The notes: generated by a model from the sequence alone, not told the origin. Numbered from the stretch's first letter, positions 8,553 to 18,295 are shown. The stretch: DNA of 38,229 nucleotides from Hyphomicrobiales bacterium (GCA_028280515.1 JANQLP010000252.1:1-38229), one strand, 5' to 3'. Numbers and translations: made by a program.

Positions 8553-10238
8553 CTAGAGTTGGGAGAGGATCTTCTCGCGCATGACCGTGCCGTCATGGTC
8601 CCGGGGTATCGCTTTGACGACGACAAGTTGGTCGGGTGTCTTGTGAGGTGCGACGCGGCGTTCTGCCAGAAAGGCTTTCAGCCGTTCGAGCGACGGCGCC
8701 TGGTCGGGGCGCGGGACGACGGCGGCAAGGATGCGTTCCCCCATCACGGCATCATCGAGGACGAACGCCGCCGCATCGAGGAACTCCGAAAACTCGCCGT
8801 AGAGCCGGTCGAGTTCGGGCGCGGCGATGACGGTACCGCCGTGATAGATGACGTCCTCGCTTTTCTTGCAGCGGAACTGATCGCCCAGCGTCTCGTCGAC
8901 GTAGCAACCGATGCCGGTGTCGATGAAACCGTGGGCATCGGGTCGCGGCGCCAACTCCGGCTGATCCTCTTCGTCTGCGAAGATGTCCGACCTGGAAGGC
9001 ACACTCGCGCCGCGCACTGTGAGCGTGCCCTTGAGCACCTGTTGGCTGTCTTGCTTTGCCACACTTCCGCGCACGCGCGTTTCGAGGACGGGTTCGCCCT
9101 GCTGTTCGTCATCCTCTCCCGGCACATGGATTTTTCCCAGCGGCAGAAGCGATGGATCGGCGTCCGGTGCGCGCTCCCGCACGACGACCGCACGCTCGGT
9201 GAACCCGTGAATGTCGAACACGGGCAGGGACGGTTTAGCCGGTGTCGGATCGGGGCTGATCACGTGCGGGCTGGGCCAGACGCAACCGACGCGACTGAGC
9301 TTCAGCTTGCCGGTCCGCAGGTTGTGGCGTTCTTCAAGCGCCGCGATCACCGGCGCAGGAACCGCGGTGTATGTGATGTCCTGCTCCTCGATCTGACGCA
9401 CGAACACGTCGAAATCGAAAGGCAGATGAAGCCTGACCTGACTGCCCGCAAGCAGCGGTGCGGCAAGCTGGCCGGCCAGTGCGTGCGCGCCCAGGAACGG
9501 GTAGGGGTTGAGCACGATGTCGCTCCGCCTCAGTTTCAGGGTCGCTTCGAAATAGCGCGCCAGCGCGATCAGTTCGCCGTGCGTGCGGGGCAGGGGGTGC
9601 GCGCCGCTGCCCGAAATCGACCAGGTGATGACGGCGGTCTGTTCGGAAACGGCGCCATCATTCTCCGGCGATGCCGCGTCGCGAACCGCTTCGACATCTC
9701 CGCCCAAAAAGACATCGTCCAGCGGCGCACTGCCGTCCGGTGCGTCATCGCCGAACGCGAACACGTACCGCACGCTCATATGCCTGGCCGCCGCCTCTCC
9801 CAGAGCCTCGGCGGTGCGCTCGCCGCCATAGTGCGTGCAGGCGACTGCCGCGGCGGGTTTGATCCGGGCGAAGGCATGATCGATCTCATCGAGGCGCCAC
9901 AGAAGCGGCATCAGGCAGGGAACGAGACCGCTCCGCCATGCGGCGAGGAGGAGCAATGGCGTTTCGATGGTGTTCGGCGTCTGGACGGCAATGATGTCAT
10001 CCGCTCTCAGACCGGCCTCGCGAAACCGTTCGCAGAGGCGGTCGACGGCGGCATCGGCTTGCAGGTAACTCATTTCCCGCGGTGTACCGAGCCCACGTTC
10101 GGCGCGGTCGGGCGCGTCGGCAAACAGCAGTCTGTCCCCGTGGCGGACGGCCCGTTGGCGCAAGACGCCCTCGAGACTGTCCTGGCCGTCGCCGAGGTCA
10201 TCGGCGACTTCGATCCGAACCGATTCGTCTTGGTCCAT
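8553..10238 (-). CDS. ANL-fold (AMP-binding-like) protein with lost catalytic motifs
   Basis: The 561-residue sequence follows the acyl-CoA ligase fold from end to end: an N-terminal domain with SYLQADAAVDRLCERFREAGL, and a C-terminal domain with VIYHGGTVIAAPELDRLY. The signature residues are missing. The P-loop region (about 205-219) reads SISGSGAHPLPRTHGE with no PKG lysine. The ribose-binding TGD is TGI, GRxxD is replaced by CKKSED, and the C-terminal catalytic Lys is Thr in DHDGTVMREK. The frame is uninterrupted, so selection appears to keep it. It may be an inactive partner, a lipid or acyl-AMP binder, or an enzyme with altered chemistry. It precedes an intact acyl-CoA synthetase on the same strand, which suggests the two work together. 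Confidence 0.75.
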   Translation of the reverse strand: MDQDESVRIEVADDLGDGQDSLEGVLRQRAVRHGDRLLFADAPDRAERGLGTPREMSYLQADAAVDRLCERFREAGLRADDIIAVQTPNTIETPLLLLAAWRSGLVPCLMPLLWRLDEIDHAFARIKPAAAVACTHYGGERTAEALGEAAARHMSVRYVFAFGDDAPDGSAPLDDVFLGGDVEAVRDAASPENDGAVSEQTAVITWSISGSGAHPLPRTHGELIALARYFEATLKLRRSDIVLNPYPFLGAHALAGQLAAPLLAGSQVRLHLPFDFDVFVRQIEEQDITYTAVPAPVIAALEERHNLRTGKLKLSRVGCVWPSPHVISPDPTPAKPSLPVFDIHGFTERAVVVRERAPDADPSLLPLGKIHVPGEDDEQQGEPVLETRVRGSVAKQDSQQVLKGTLTVRGASVPSRSDIFADEEDQPELAPRPDAHGFIDTGIGCYVDETLGDQFRCKKSEDVIYHGGTVIAAPELDRLYGEFSEFLDAAAFVLDDAVMGERILAAVVPRPDQAPSLERLKAFLAERRVAPHKTPDQLVVVKAIPRDHDGTVMREKILSQL

Positions 10239-10316
10239 TCTCTCTCGATCCGCAACGTTCAGGACGGCCCGACGAAATCCGGCAGTGCGCGGACTCAGAA
10301 GACGCGCCAGTTCGGA

Positions 10317-12149
10317 CTAGCCACCGGGGCGGTCAATCCACCATGTGTCTACGCGGTAACCGTACAACGAGGTTTTGTCAGGATGGGCGAGCTGCTTCCA
10401 GCGCGCGATCCATTGTGACTTCTGATGAAACAGAGGAATAACATAATGGCCGGACAACAACACCCGGTCGAGCGCGCGCACGGCCGACACGAAATTGTCG
10501 CTGGTTTTCGCCGCCAACAAGGCCGAGATCATCGCATCGGCCGCCGGGTTCTTGACCCCGGCATAGTTGAACGATCCTTCCGCATCCGCGCTTTTCGAAC
10601 TCCACCGGAACAATTGCTCGTTCCCGGGCGAGAGGGAGGCGTACCAGAAGGCCTGGATCATGTCGAAGTCGAACGTCTGGCGGCGGCGCTGATACTGCGC
10701 CGAATCGACAAGGCGCAGACGCGCGTCGATGCCGAGGCCTTTCAGGTCGTCAATGAACTTCAGGAACAACCGCTCCTGTCCGCCACTGACGGCGAGAATC
10801 TCGAACGTGAAGGGTGCGCCCGATTCGGCGTTGACGAGTTTGCCGTCCTTGAGCACGTATCCGGCTTCCTGCAAGAGTGCCAACGCCTTGCGGCGGTTCG
10901 CCCGGTTGCGGCCCGTTCCGTCGCTCACCGGCAGGGCGTAGGTGCCGTCCATGATCGCGGGCGACACGGTGCTCTTGAACGGACCCAGCAACTCACGTTC
11001 GCGGTCGTCCGCCGGGCGGCCGTGTGATGACAGGACCGAGCGGTCGAAGAAGCTCTGCGTGCGTGTGTACAGATTGAAATAGTAGTTCTTGTTCAGCCAC
11101 TGGAAATCAAGCATGTAGGTCAGAGCTTCGCGAACGCGAATGTCCATGAACAGCGGACGCCGCAAATTGAAAACCAGCGCCGACATGCCCGAGGGGACGG
11201 AAACCGGGAACTCTTCCTTCACGACGCGACCGTCATTGAAGGCGGGGAAATTGTAGCCGCGGGCCCAGCGCGCTGAATCCGATTCCGGCCACAGCTGGAA
11301 CAGCCCCTTCTGGAAGGCCTGAAACATCGGATCGTCATCCCGGTAATACTCGTACTTGATCTGATCGAAGTTGAACCGGCCTCTGTTGATGGCCAGATCC
11401 TTGCCCCAGTAGTCCGGGTTGCGGGTGTAGACGACGTGACTGCCCGGGACCACTTCTGTGACGCGGTACGGTCCGCTGCCAACCGGAGGGGCGAGGGACG
11501 TCGATTCGAAATCGTCCGCGGCGACGGCGTGGCGTGGCAGGATCGGCATCAACCCCATGATCAGCGGCATCTCCCGGTCACCCTGGGCGTCGAACGTGAA
11601 CTTGACGGTGCGCGGACCGGTCTTTTCCGCCTTCGAAACCTTCGAATAATAGGTGCGGTGATTCGGACGGCCCCTGTCACGCAGAAGCGTGTGCGAGAAC
11701 AGAACGTCCTCAACGGTGACCGGCTTTCCGTCCGAGAAACGGGCTTCCTCGCGCAGCGTAAATGAGACCCAGCTCCGATCCGGTGGCGTATCGATGGTCT
11801 CGGCGAGCAATCCGTAAAGCGAAAACGGTTCATCGAAGGCCCTTGCCATCAGGCTTTCGACCACGTAGGCGCGAACGCCTGCGGCAGCCACACCCTTGAC
11901 AATAAGCGGGTTCAAACTGTCGAACGTGCCGAGAGTGGCGAAGGTGACTTTGCCACCTTTCGGCGCGTCGGGGTTTACGTAACTGACGTGGCTGAAGCCC
12001 GGCTTATGCAATGGTTCGCCGTGCATGGCGATTCCATGCGCCGGCTCGGCGCGCAGCGGCAAGTACGCGAAACTGTGAACGAGTGCCGCACATATAAAGG
12101 CTTTCACGCAGGTGAAAGCCCAGTTATAGATGGTGTCGCGCAGGCTCAT
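10317..12149 (-). CDS. Peptide ABC transporter substrate-binding protein (SBP family 5, YejA-like)
   Basis: This 610-residue periplasmic protein belongs to solute-binding family 5. The start at 12149 is supported by GGAGGG upstream and gives a signal-like N-terminus (hydrophobic run CVKAFICAALVHSFAYLPLRA). The mature part begins HGIAMHGEPLHKPGF and continues to VNPDAPKGGKVTF, the opening of YejA-type proteins that bind oligopeptides and microcin C-like compounds. SFTLREEARFSDGKPVTVEDVLFS and GSGPYRVTEV are typical family-5 segments. No permease or ATPase genes adjoin it, so it is an orphan here or pairs with a distant transporter. The acyl-CoA synthetase pair follows 78 bases downstream on the same strand. 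Confidence 0.9.
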   Translation of the reverse strand: MSLRDTIYNWAFTCVKAFICAALVHSFAYLPLRAEPAHGIAMHGEPLHKPGFSHVSYVNPDAPKGGKVTFATLGTFDSLNPLIVKGVAAAGVRAYVVESLMARAFDEPFSLYGLLAETIDTPPDRSWVSFTLREEARFSDGKPVTVEDVLFSHTLLRDRGRPNHRTYYSKVSKAEKTGPRTVKFTFDAQGDREMPLIMGLMPILPRHAVAADDFESTSLAPPVGSGPYRVTEVVPGSHVVYTRNPDYWGKDLAINRGRFNFDQIKYEYYRDDDPMFQAFQKGLFQLWPESDSARWARGYNFPAFNDGRVVKEEFPVSVPSGMSALVFNLRRPLFMDIRVREALTYMLDFQWLNKNYYFNLYTRTQSFFDRSVLSSHGRPADDRERELLGPFKSTVSPAIMDGTYALPVSDGTGRNRANRRKALALLQEAGYVLKDGKLVNAESGAPFTFEILAVSGGQERLFLKFIDDLKGLGIDARLRLVDSAQYQRRRQTFDFDMIQAFWYASLSPGNEQLFRWSSKSADAEGSFNYAGVKNPAADAMISALLAAKTSDNFVSAVRALDRVLLSGHYVIPLFHQKSQWIARWKQLAHPDKTSLYGYRVDTWWIDRPGG

Positions 12150-12404
12150 GAACCCTCCGTTTAGGCGAGGAGTCGAACAAAAGCAATTCCTCGGAAGAGC
12201 GGCAAATTTGAGGTGACGTCTGTCTCCGGACCGGCGGATACGGCACACCATAGCATGTCGGCGCGCGAAAGGCGTGCGAACGGTTGTCACGGGATCGCCT
12301 CATTTAAATGTATTCAGGCGCACTGCGCAGTTCCGGGACGGCAAAACCTCATTTCGAACTGGGTTGTCGCGCCATGTTCCAGAGTGAAGGAAAGGGCTAT
12401 TGCA

Positions 12405-13178
12405 ATGTTAACTTCTCTTTCGGCGATGGGCCGAACTCTCCCTGTGGCAGGAAAGGCCGGCTTCGTCTCGTTAGCATTTGCGGGTGCCCTTTTTGTTAAT
12501 ACGCCGGGGCATGCGCAGCAGCCCGCGCAACAGGCGCCCGCTGCGCCGCCGGCGGCTGCGGCACAGGGCGGAGGTGCGCAGGAAAGCTCATGGGTCAAGT
12601 TGTGTCAGCAACAAAAGGCAAAAGACAAGCAGGTCAATGTCTGCCTGACCCATCACGAACGCCTGCATCCCAACACCGGACTGCCGCTCATCTCGGCCGC
12701 GATTCGCGAGATCGAGGGCGAGCCGCAGAAGATCATGATGTTCATGGTGCCTCTGGGCCGGTTGCTCGCGCCCGGCCTTATCATGCAGGTAGACGACAAG
12801 GAACCGCTCAAGATCGGATACAATTATTGCACGTCAATCGGCTGTGTTGCCCAGGCGCCCGTGAGCGCCGAGATCATAGATTCGTTCAAAAAGGGTGGCA
12901 CCTTGACGATAAGGACGATCGACGTCGGTCAGAAGAAGGTCGGATTCCAGGTGTCCCTGGCCGGTTTCACGCGCGCGCTGGACGGGCCGTCCATTGATCC
13001 CAAGGCCTATGCGCAGGCGCGCAAGGAAATGTTCGAGATGATCCGCGCGCGCCAGGTGGAACTGGCGAAAAAGGCTGCCGAGGCGGCAAAGAGCAAAGGT
13101 GCGCCGCAGGGCGGTGCTCAGCAGGGCGGCCAGCCGCAGCAACAGGCGCCGGCGCAAGCGCCGAGAAGGCTCCAGTAA
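12405..13178 (+). CDS. Invasion-associated locus B (IalB) family exported protein
   Basis: This is a 257-residue secreted protein. The ATG at 12405 follows an AAGGAAAGG ribosome-binding site and opens a signal peptide ending near VNTPGHAQQ. A low-complexity Ala/Pro/Gln linker comes next, then the IalB domain: WVKLCQQQ, VNVCLTHHERL, MVPLGRLLAPGLIMQVD and YNYCTSIGCVAQAPV, which includes the paired cysteines of the family. The C-terminal tail is rich in Gln, Gly, Ala and Pro. IalB was named for Bartonella erythrocyte invasion, but free-living alphaproteobacteria carry many homologues of unknown role. Open sequence upstream of 12405 in this frame lacks signal-peptide character. The gene is divergent from the YejA-like gene across 255 bases. 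Confidence 0.85.
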   Translation: MLTSLSAMGRTLPVAGKAGFVSLAFAGALFVNTPGHAQQPAQQAPAAPPAAAAQGGGAQESSWVKLCQQQKAKDKQVNVCLTHHERLHPNTGLPLISAAIREIEGEPQKIMMFMVPLGRLLAPGLIMQVDDKEPLKIGYNYCTSIGCVAQAPVSAEIIDSFKKGGTLTIRTIDVGQKKVGFQVSLAGFTRALDGPSIDPKAYAQARKEMFEMIRARQVELAKKAAEAAKSKGAPQGGAQQGGQPQQQAPAQAPRRLQ

Positions 13179-13244
13179 AAACGCCTCCGCCGGACGCCTC
13201 ATAGAGCACGGGTTCGTGGTTTTGCGGGGTGAGTTTGGGTTCAG

Positions 13245-13616
13245 CTAGTGGCGCTGCTCGCCGCGAAAACGGTATATCCCGTTTTCCGGGCCGTCGAAAA
13301 CCTCGGCGATGTCGGGGTGCCGGAGGGGATCGCCTGATTCGTCCGGCAGGAGGTTCTGCTCCGATACATAGGCGACGTATTCCGTTTCCTCGTTCTCGGC
13401 AAACAGATGATAGAACGGCTGGTCTTTGCTCGGCCGGATTTCCGGCGGAATGGACAACCACCAGTCTTCCGTATTGTTGAATGTCGGGTCGACGTCAAAA
13501 ATGACACCGCGAAACGGATAAACGCGATGGCGTACGACCTGTCCGATTTGGTATTTGGCAGTTCTCAAGATAGCACCGTTGTCAGTCGCGAAGATTGTGC
13601 CAGCCTCCTGCCGCAC
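13245..13616 (-). CDS. hspQ: Heat shock protein HspQ
   Basis: HspQ is a small hemimethylated-DNA-binding-like protein that acts as a specificity factor for Lon and helps turn over DnaA. The segments AKYQIGQVVRHRVYPFRGVI, IRPSKDQPFYHLFAE and TEYVAYVSEQNLLPD are the conserved alphaproteobacterial HspQ core. The ATG at 13616 gives 123 residues, slightly long. A TTG 48 bases downstream (at 13568, before RTAKYQIG) matches the usual start of the family and may be the true initiator. The gene converges with ialB (66-base gap) and follows the lyase gene on the same strand. Confidence 0.9.
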   Translation of the reverse strand: MRQEAGTIFATDNGAILRTAKYQIGQVVRHRVYPFRGVIFDVDPTFNNTEDWWLSIPPEIRPSKDQPFYHLFAENEETEYVAYVSEQNLLPDESGDPLRHPDIAEVFDGPENGIYRFRGEQRH

Positions 13617-13668
13617 CCTTATCCCGCGCCCGCTTGATACCTGTCAACAGGAGCGCTGCGGAAAGCAT

Positions 13669-14724
13669 CTATATTCCATAGACGGCGCCGCGTTCCGGAT
13701 CCTTTTGCGCAACGAGTTCCGCCAGATCGACAATGACTTTCGCCTGTTTCCACGTGGCGTCATCCTGCATCTTGCCGTCGATCATCACGGCCCCGGTGCC
13801 GTCGGGCATGGCCTCAAGGATTTTCCGGGCGAACGCGACCTCGTTCGGGTCCGGACTGAACACGCGCTTGGCGATTTCGATTTGGCTCGGATGGAGTGAC
13901 CACGCGCCGAGACAGCCCTGCAGGAACGCATTTCTGAACTGGGCCTCACAGGCGGCCTCGTCGGCGAAATCGCCGAACGGGCCGTAGAACGGTTTGATTC
14001 CCGCCGAGGCGCAGGCATCGACCATCTTCGCAATCGTGTAGTGCCACAAGTCCTGCTGGTGAAAGAACCTCGGTTCGCCGGCATCGCCGGCGTCGGCCAA
14101 TACCCCGTAGGCCGGATGGCCACCGCCGACGCGTGTCGTCTTCATCCCGCGCGACGCGGCAAGGTCGGCCGGTCCGAGGCTCATGCCGTGCATGCGCGGA
14201 CTTGCCCCGGCAATCGCTTCCACGTTCTTCACACCTTCGGCCGTTTCGAGAATGGCGTGAATGAGGATCGGCCGGGTCACGCCATGCGCTGCCTCGAGCT
14301 GTGCGAGCAGCTGATCGAGGTAATGGATGTCCCAGGGGCCTTCGACCATTGGCAGCATGATCACATCGAGTTTGTTTCCAACCTTTGAGACCAAGTCGGT
14401 TACATCGTCGAGCGCCCACGGGCTTGAGAGCGTGTTCATGCGCACCCAGAGTCCGGTCTGGCCGAAATCGTTTGTCTCGGCCATCTCGATGAACCCGTCC
14501 CGTGCCTGCGTTTTGGCGTCGGCGGGTATCGCATCCTCGAGGTTGCCAAGCAGCACGTCGACCTGCTTTGCGAGGTCGCCCGCCTTGGCGCGGATCTTCT
14601 CGATGTGCGGGGGTATGAAGTGGATCATCCGTTCGAGGCGAACGGGAAGCTCCTGTAGCGGTTCCGGCGCGCCGATCGCAAGGGGAGAGAAGAACTTACG
14701 TGGGTGTTTGCTCGCTTCTGTCAT
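13669..14724 (-). CDS. HpcH/HpaI aldolase/citrate lyase family, malyl-CoA lyase-like
   Basis: This 351-residue TIM-barrel lyase of the CitE/malyl-CoA lyase group cleaves or condenses CoA esters of 2-hydroxyacids with glyoxylate or pyruvate. The conserved metal-binding acidic residues are visible in [10 protein letters not shown] and in [15 protein letters not shown], and [14 protein letters not shown] is the usual substrate-loop region. [16 protein letters not shown] near the C-terminus is typical of (S)-malyl-CoA and citramalyl-CoA lyases. It is somewhat longer than the about 320-residue Rhodobacter Mcl1. No ethylmalonyl-CoA or serine-cycle genes are nearby, so the pathway is undetermined. 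It lies 48 bases downstream of the acyltransferase gene. Confidence 0.85.
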   Translation of the reverse strand: MTEASKHPRKFFSPLAIGAPEPLQELPVRLERMIHFIPPHIEKIRAKAGDLAKQVDVLLGNLEDAIPADAKTQARDGFIEMAETNDFGQTGLWVRMNTLSSPWALDDVTDLVSKVGNKLDVIMLPMVEGPWDIHYLDQLLAQLEAAHGVTRPILIHAILETAEGVKNVEAIAGASPRMHGMSLGPADLAASRGMKTTRVGGGHPAYGVLADAGDAGEPRFFHQQDLWHYTIAKMVDACASAGIKPFYGPFGDFADEAACEAQFRNAFLQGCLGAWSLHPSQIEIAKRVFSPDPNEVAFARKILEAMPDGTGAVMIDGKMQDDATWKQAKVIVDLAELVAQKDPERGAVYGI

Positions 14725-14772
14725 ATCGTTTTCCTGAAAAGCCCGACGGTAAGGGTCAATCGGGCCGCCGCG

Positions 14773-15696
14773 TCAAACAAAGCGTTTGTTCGACCACATG
14801 AACTGTCCCGGGTTTTCCCGGATCCACTGCTCGAACTGCCCGTATACGCTTGCCGCAATCGCGCGAATGTCTTCCTCTTCGTTTTCGGTCTTCGGGATCT
14901 TCACCTCGACCGCGTTGATCCGGAAGCGTGACTGTTTGCCCAGTCGCTGACAACGCCCGATCCACATGCGGGCGTTGAGGCGGCGCGCCAAGAGGCAGGG
15001 AAAGGGCGTGAACTTCACGTCCTGCCCGAAGAACGGGACGGTCACGCCGTTGCGGTCGTACACGTCGGCGACAAACCCGAGTGAAGCCGTATCATTGCGG
15101 CCACGGTGGCGCAAAAGACGGCCGAGCATCCGCGCGGTTTCGAATCCCGTCGCCCGTCCCTTGAACCCGGCCTTGCCGAACAATCCGCCGGGATAGAGCG
15201 TCTTGCGCGTTTCCTGCATGTACGCGTCGACATAAGGATTGTTGATGAGCCGATAGACTGCGGCGGTCGGCGATCCCGCAAGCGTCAACGGCCAAACCGC
15301 AAGCTCCCAGTTCCCGAAGTGCATCGTCGCGGCAATGACGGCACCCATCTTGCCCTTGTAGCGCATAACCATGGGAAGGTTTTCGACTTCGATGCGGTCG
15401 GGATCGGCGAGAATCCTGTCCATCTGCATCGTTTCGACGATCACGCGCCCGATATTGTCCCACATCTCCATCACGATGGCCTCGCGTTCCTCTTCCGCCA
15501 TTTCGGGAAACGCGATCTTGAGATTGGCCAGAGCGTTCTTGTGGCGCCGGCTGCCGCGCGCGAGCAGTTGCGTCAGGCGCGCAGAGAGATTGGCCGCCGT
15601 ATCGAGCGGAAACAGGCGAACGAAACCGACGAGCGCACGCAGCAGTGCGTATTCAAGCCAGTATTTGGTTTTCAGGGACCAGGGCATGGAGCTCAA
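14773..15696 (-). CDS. Lysophospholipid acyltransferase, lipid A LpxL/HtrB type
   Basis: The 307-residue product matches the lauroyl/myristoyl acyltransferase family that adds secondary acyl chains to lipid A at the inner membrane. The HX4E motif is HFGNWE in AATMHFGNWELAVWP, and GFVADVYDRNGVTVPFFGQ followed by LLARRLNARMW forms the second conserved block. An N-terminal hydrophobic helix (ALLRALVGFVRLFPLDTAA) acts as the membrane anchor. It sits in a minus-strand run with the UbiH-like and TPR–oxygenase genes. It could act on lipid A or on a related envelope acyl substrate. Confidence 0.88.
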   Translation of the reverse strand: MSSMPWSLKTKYWLEYALLRALVGFVRLFPLDTAANLSARLTQLLARGSRRHKNALANLKIAFPEMAEEEREAIVMEMWDNIGRVIVETMQMDRILADPDRIEVENLPMVMRYKGKMGAVIAATMHFGNWELAVWPLTLAGSPTAAVYRLINNPYVDAYMQETRKTLYPGGLFGKAGFKGRATGFETARMLGRLLRHRGRNDTASLGFVADVYDRNGVTVPFFGQDVKFTPFPCLLARRLNARMWIGRCQRLGKQSRFRINAVEVKIPKTENEEEDIRAIAASVYGQFEQWIRENPGQFMWSNKRFV

Positions 15697-15821
15697 ACCT
15701 GGATCGTGCCGGTGACACGCGCGTTATTCGGGAAAGACGTCGACGCGTCTGTTGCCAGTGCTGCCCGCCGCCGTCAAGAGGCGGATCGCCACAATGGGCC
15801 ACGATGACGTTTGACCCGCTC

Positions 15822-17051
15822 TCATGCGCCCGCAGGCGCAGACCTTTGCATCAGCCTCGGCAAACCGAATTGCGGAGCAATACCCTCGCGCATCACGAGC
15901 CTGCGCAGAGGCGCAAGGTTCGCGAGCAGATGAAGGCCGATGCCGCGCGCGACATGAAGGGGTACGAATCCCGAGATCAAGGTCCGGTTGAGCAGATCGA
16001 CCGCGAGCGTCCGAGAGATAACGTCTGCGCGGCGTGCCCGGTCGTAGGCGCTCAGGACAGCGCGCGAACCCGCATCGTCCTCGCGCTCCAGTCCCCGATG
16101 CGCACATTCCGCCAGGACGGCGGCATCCCGAAAACCGAGGTTCAACCCTTGGGCGCCGATTGGCGGGATCACATGGGCGGCCTCGCCTACCAGTGCGATA
16201 CGGTTGGCGGCGTAACTCTGAACGCGCATTCCCGACAGCGGAAACGCCGCGCGGGGGCCCACCGACGATACGGTGCCGAGGCATCCATAGGACCGCTTTT
16301 CGATCTCTGCGGCCAGGTCGTCGCTGGAAAGCGCAAGGAGGCGGTCGACTTCCTCCGCCTTTTCGACCCAGACGAGGCTCGACGCGCTGCCGGGCAGGGG
16401 AACGGTCGTGAACGGCCCTGCCAGCCTGTGGAACTCGTTCGACGCATTGCGGTGCGGCTCGGTGTGTTCGAAGTTGCAGGCGATGGCCACCTGCGGATAG
16501 CACCAGGAACTGGTCGTCAGACCGGCTGCATCACGGCACAGCGACCTGCGCCCGTCCGCGCCGGCGACGAGTTGCGCGGAAATGTGCTGCCCTTCGGCGA
16601 GGGTGACCGACACCGCTTCAGGACCCGGCTCGATCGATGTCGCTGCTTTGGTTTCGATGACGTCGAGATTGGGCAGTGTTTCTGCGCGTGCATAAAGTGC
16701 CGCGACGAGCGCTGTGTTGGGAATATTGAAACCGAACGGTTCACCGCCGATTTCATCGGCGTTGAATGCAACTTCCGGCGCACGGGCAAGCCGGCCCGTA
16801 TCATCGATGATGCGGATAATGTCCAGCGGCGCGGCTTCCGGTTCGCATGCCTCCCAGACACCGATGTTTCGCAGCAGTTCCACCGATGCGCGTAGAAGGG
16901 CGGTGGTGCGGGTGTCGGGCCGGCTGGGATCTGGCGAGAATGGAGGGCCGGCAACGGCTGTCCGTACGCCGGAGACGGCGAGAGCCACCGCGGCGGTCAG
17001 ACCGGCAGGCCCGGCGCCCACCACCAAGGTATCGTAGTCCGGTTTTGTCAT
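15822..17051 (-). CDS. FAD-dependent monooxygenase, UbiH/UbiF/COQ6 family
   Basis: This 409-residue class A flavin monooxygenase resembles the hydroxylases of ubiquinone biosynthesis. Motifs are the dinucleotide-binding GAGPAGLTAAVAL (near residue 12), the conserved Asp-Gly in VAGADGRRSLCR, and the second FAD motif LVGEAAHVIPPIGAQGLNLG. These place it with UbiH/UbiF/UbiL-type enzymes; the ring position hydroxylated cannot be assigned. Its ATG overlaps the stop of the upstream TPR–oxygenase gene by four bases (ATGA), a translational-coupling arrangement. That ties an otherwise housekeeping-like gene to the TPR–oxygenase transcript. Confidence 0.88.
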   Translation of the reverse strand: MTKPDYDTLVVGAGPAGLTAAVALAVSGVRTAVAGPPFSPDPSRPDTRTTALLRASVELLRNIGVWEACEPEAAPLDIIRIIDDTGRLARAPEVAFNADEIGGEPFGFNIPNTALVAALYARAETLPNLDVIETKAATSIEPGPEAVSVTLAEGQHISAQLVAGADGRRSLCRDAAGLTTSSWCYPQVAIACNFEHTEPHRNASNEFHRLAGPFTTVPLPGSASSLVWVEKAEEVDRLLALSSDDLAAEIEKRSYGCLGTVSSVGPRAAFPLSGMRVQSYAANRIALVGEAAHVIPPIGAQGLNLGFRDAAVLAECAHRGLEREDDAGSRAVLSAYDRARRADVISRTLAVDLLNRTLISGFVPLHVARGIGLHLLANLAPLRRLVMREGIAPQFGLPRLMQRSAPAGA

Positions 17052-18295
17052 TCGGCCGGTATCGGTATGATGTCGAAGGCGATTGAAATACGCATCTCGT
17101 CGGAGACGAACGGCTCCGTGCGATGATAGAAATATGAGGGAAAGAGGACCACCATGCCTTCCGTCGGCTGGTAAGACTGCACAATCGGTTCCGCGTCCGC
17201 CTTCGGATAGGGATGCGGGCGGCCAAATTCGATCCAGCCCGCCTTGTCATCGTCGTCGGCGCTGACGCAATCCGGAATCCGCGCGTAGTAGCATCCGCTC
17301 AACCATCCGGAGAGATGAATGTGCGGCGCCTGGTGTCCCTGCGATCCCAGAACCGTTGCCCAGATGTCGGTGTTCCAACGCTGCGGATGCCTGGCAAGGA
17401 ATGGATGATCCGCGTCAACCGGATGCGTTTCCTGGTAGGCACGAACCGCATCGTCGATCATCGCCAGTAAGTCGGCGATTGGACCTTGCTCTTCGCCTTC
17501 ATCGTCCGCGAGATTTCCGGTCTGATGGCCTTTCATGGTGGTGTTGTCACCCGGCTCGAACGTGAGACTTGGATGGTCAAGGCAATGGGCGCACAGGGCA
17601 TCATTGAAGCTTGCCATATCGGCATAACCGGCGGGGGGCGAAAACTCCTGGCATTGAATCAGGCGGTCGAAGTCGACGAGCCCGGACAACGCATCTTCCT
17701 CGCCGAGTTCCAGCAAGGCCGTCGCCTTGATCGCCAGCACGCCGGTATTGCCCGGAAAGAACTCAAGACTGCGGTCCGCGGCCTTTACCGATTTCTCCCA
17801 CGCACCGGCAACGAGAGCGGCGCGCGACAGGTTGCGCCACACGGCGCCGTCTGAGGGGTCGATATCGAGAGCCCGTTCGTATGCCGCGACGGCGTCTTCC
17901 TGACGGTCGAGCATCTGGCAGGCGTTGGCGAACTTGACATGGCCGCCGGCATCGTCAGGGGCGAGCGCCCGCGCCCGTGTGAACGCCTCGATCGCTGCCT
18001 CGTGGTCACCGGCACGCTGCCGCACCGCGCCGAGGTTGAGCCAGCCGTCGGCATAATCCGAATCGACGCGAACGGACTTTTCCAGCATGCGGACAGCCGT
18101 GGGCAAATCGCCCAACTCGCCGGTTGCAAGTCCGCACATGTTGAGGACCTGCGGATTGTCGGGCGTCTGTTTCAGCAGCCGCCGGTACCATTTGACCGCG
18201 CCTTTGAAGTTTCGTTGGCGATGCAGCCCGACGGCCTTTTCGAGCATGTCCTGAGGCGAGGACGATCGCGACCCTGCAGCGGACTTGGTTCTCAT
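17048..18295 (-). CDS. TPR protein with C-terminal 2OG-Fe(II) oxygenase domain (copy A)
   Basis: The 415-residue protein has about five tetratricopeptide repeats (about residues 15-215, e.g. GWLNLGAVRQRAGDHEAAIEA) fused to a putative 2OG-Fe(II) oxygenase domain (about 260-415). The likely iron ligands are in PHIHLSGWLSGCYY (His325/His327) and SYFYHRTEPF (His391), with Arg402 in RISIAFD as the 2-oxoglutarate anchor. The segments TTMKGHQTGNL and WATVLGSQGHQAPHIH are shared almost exactly with copy B. The TPRs probably recruit a peptide or protein substrate for hydroxylation; the target is unknown. There is no signal peptide, so it is probably cytoplasmic. It is coupled to the UbiH-like gene by a four-base overlap. 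Confidence 0.8.
   Translation of the reverse strand: MRTKSAAGSRSSSPQDMLEKAVGLHRQRNFKGAVKWYRRLLKQTPDNPQVLNMCGLATGELGDLPTAVRMLEKSVRVDSDYADGWLNLGAVRQRAGDHEAAIEAFTRARALAPDDAGGHVKFANACQMLDRQEDAVAAYERALDIDPSDGAVWRNLSRAALVAGAWEKSVKAADRSLEFFPGNTGVLAIKATALLELGEEDALSGLVDFDRLIQCQEFSPPAGYADMASFNDALCAHCLDHPSLTFEPGDNTTMKGHQTGNLADDEGEEQGPIADLLAMIDDAVRAYQETHPVDADHPFLARHPQRWNTDIWATVLGSQGHQAPHIHLSGWLSGCYYARIPDCVSADDDDKAGWIEFGRPHPYPKADAEPIVQSYQPTEGMVVLFPSYFYHRTEPFVSDEMRISIAFDIIPIPAE

Noticed and set aside
8514-10418. A 634-codon plus-strand open frame
   Set aside because: It is wholly antisense to the ANL-fold gene, has no family features, and owes its length to GC-rich codon structure on the other strand.
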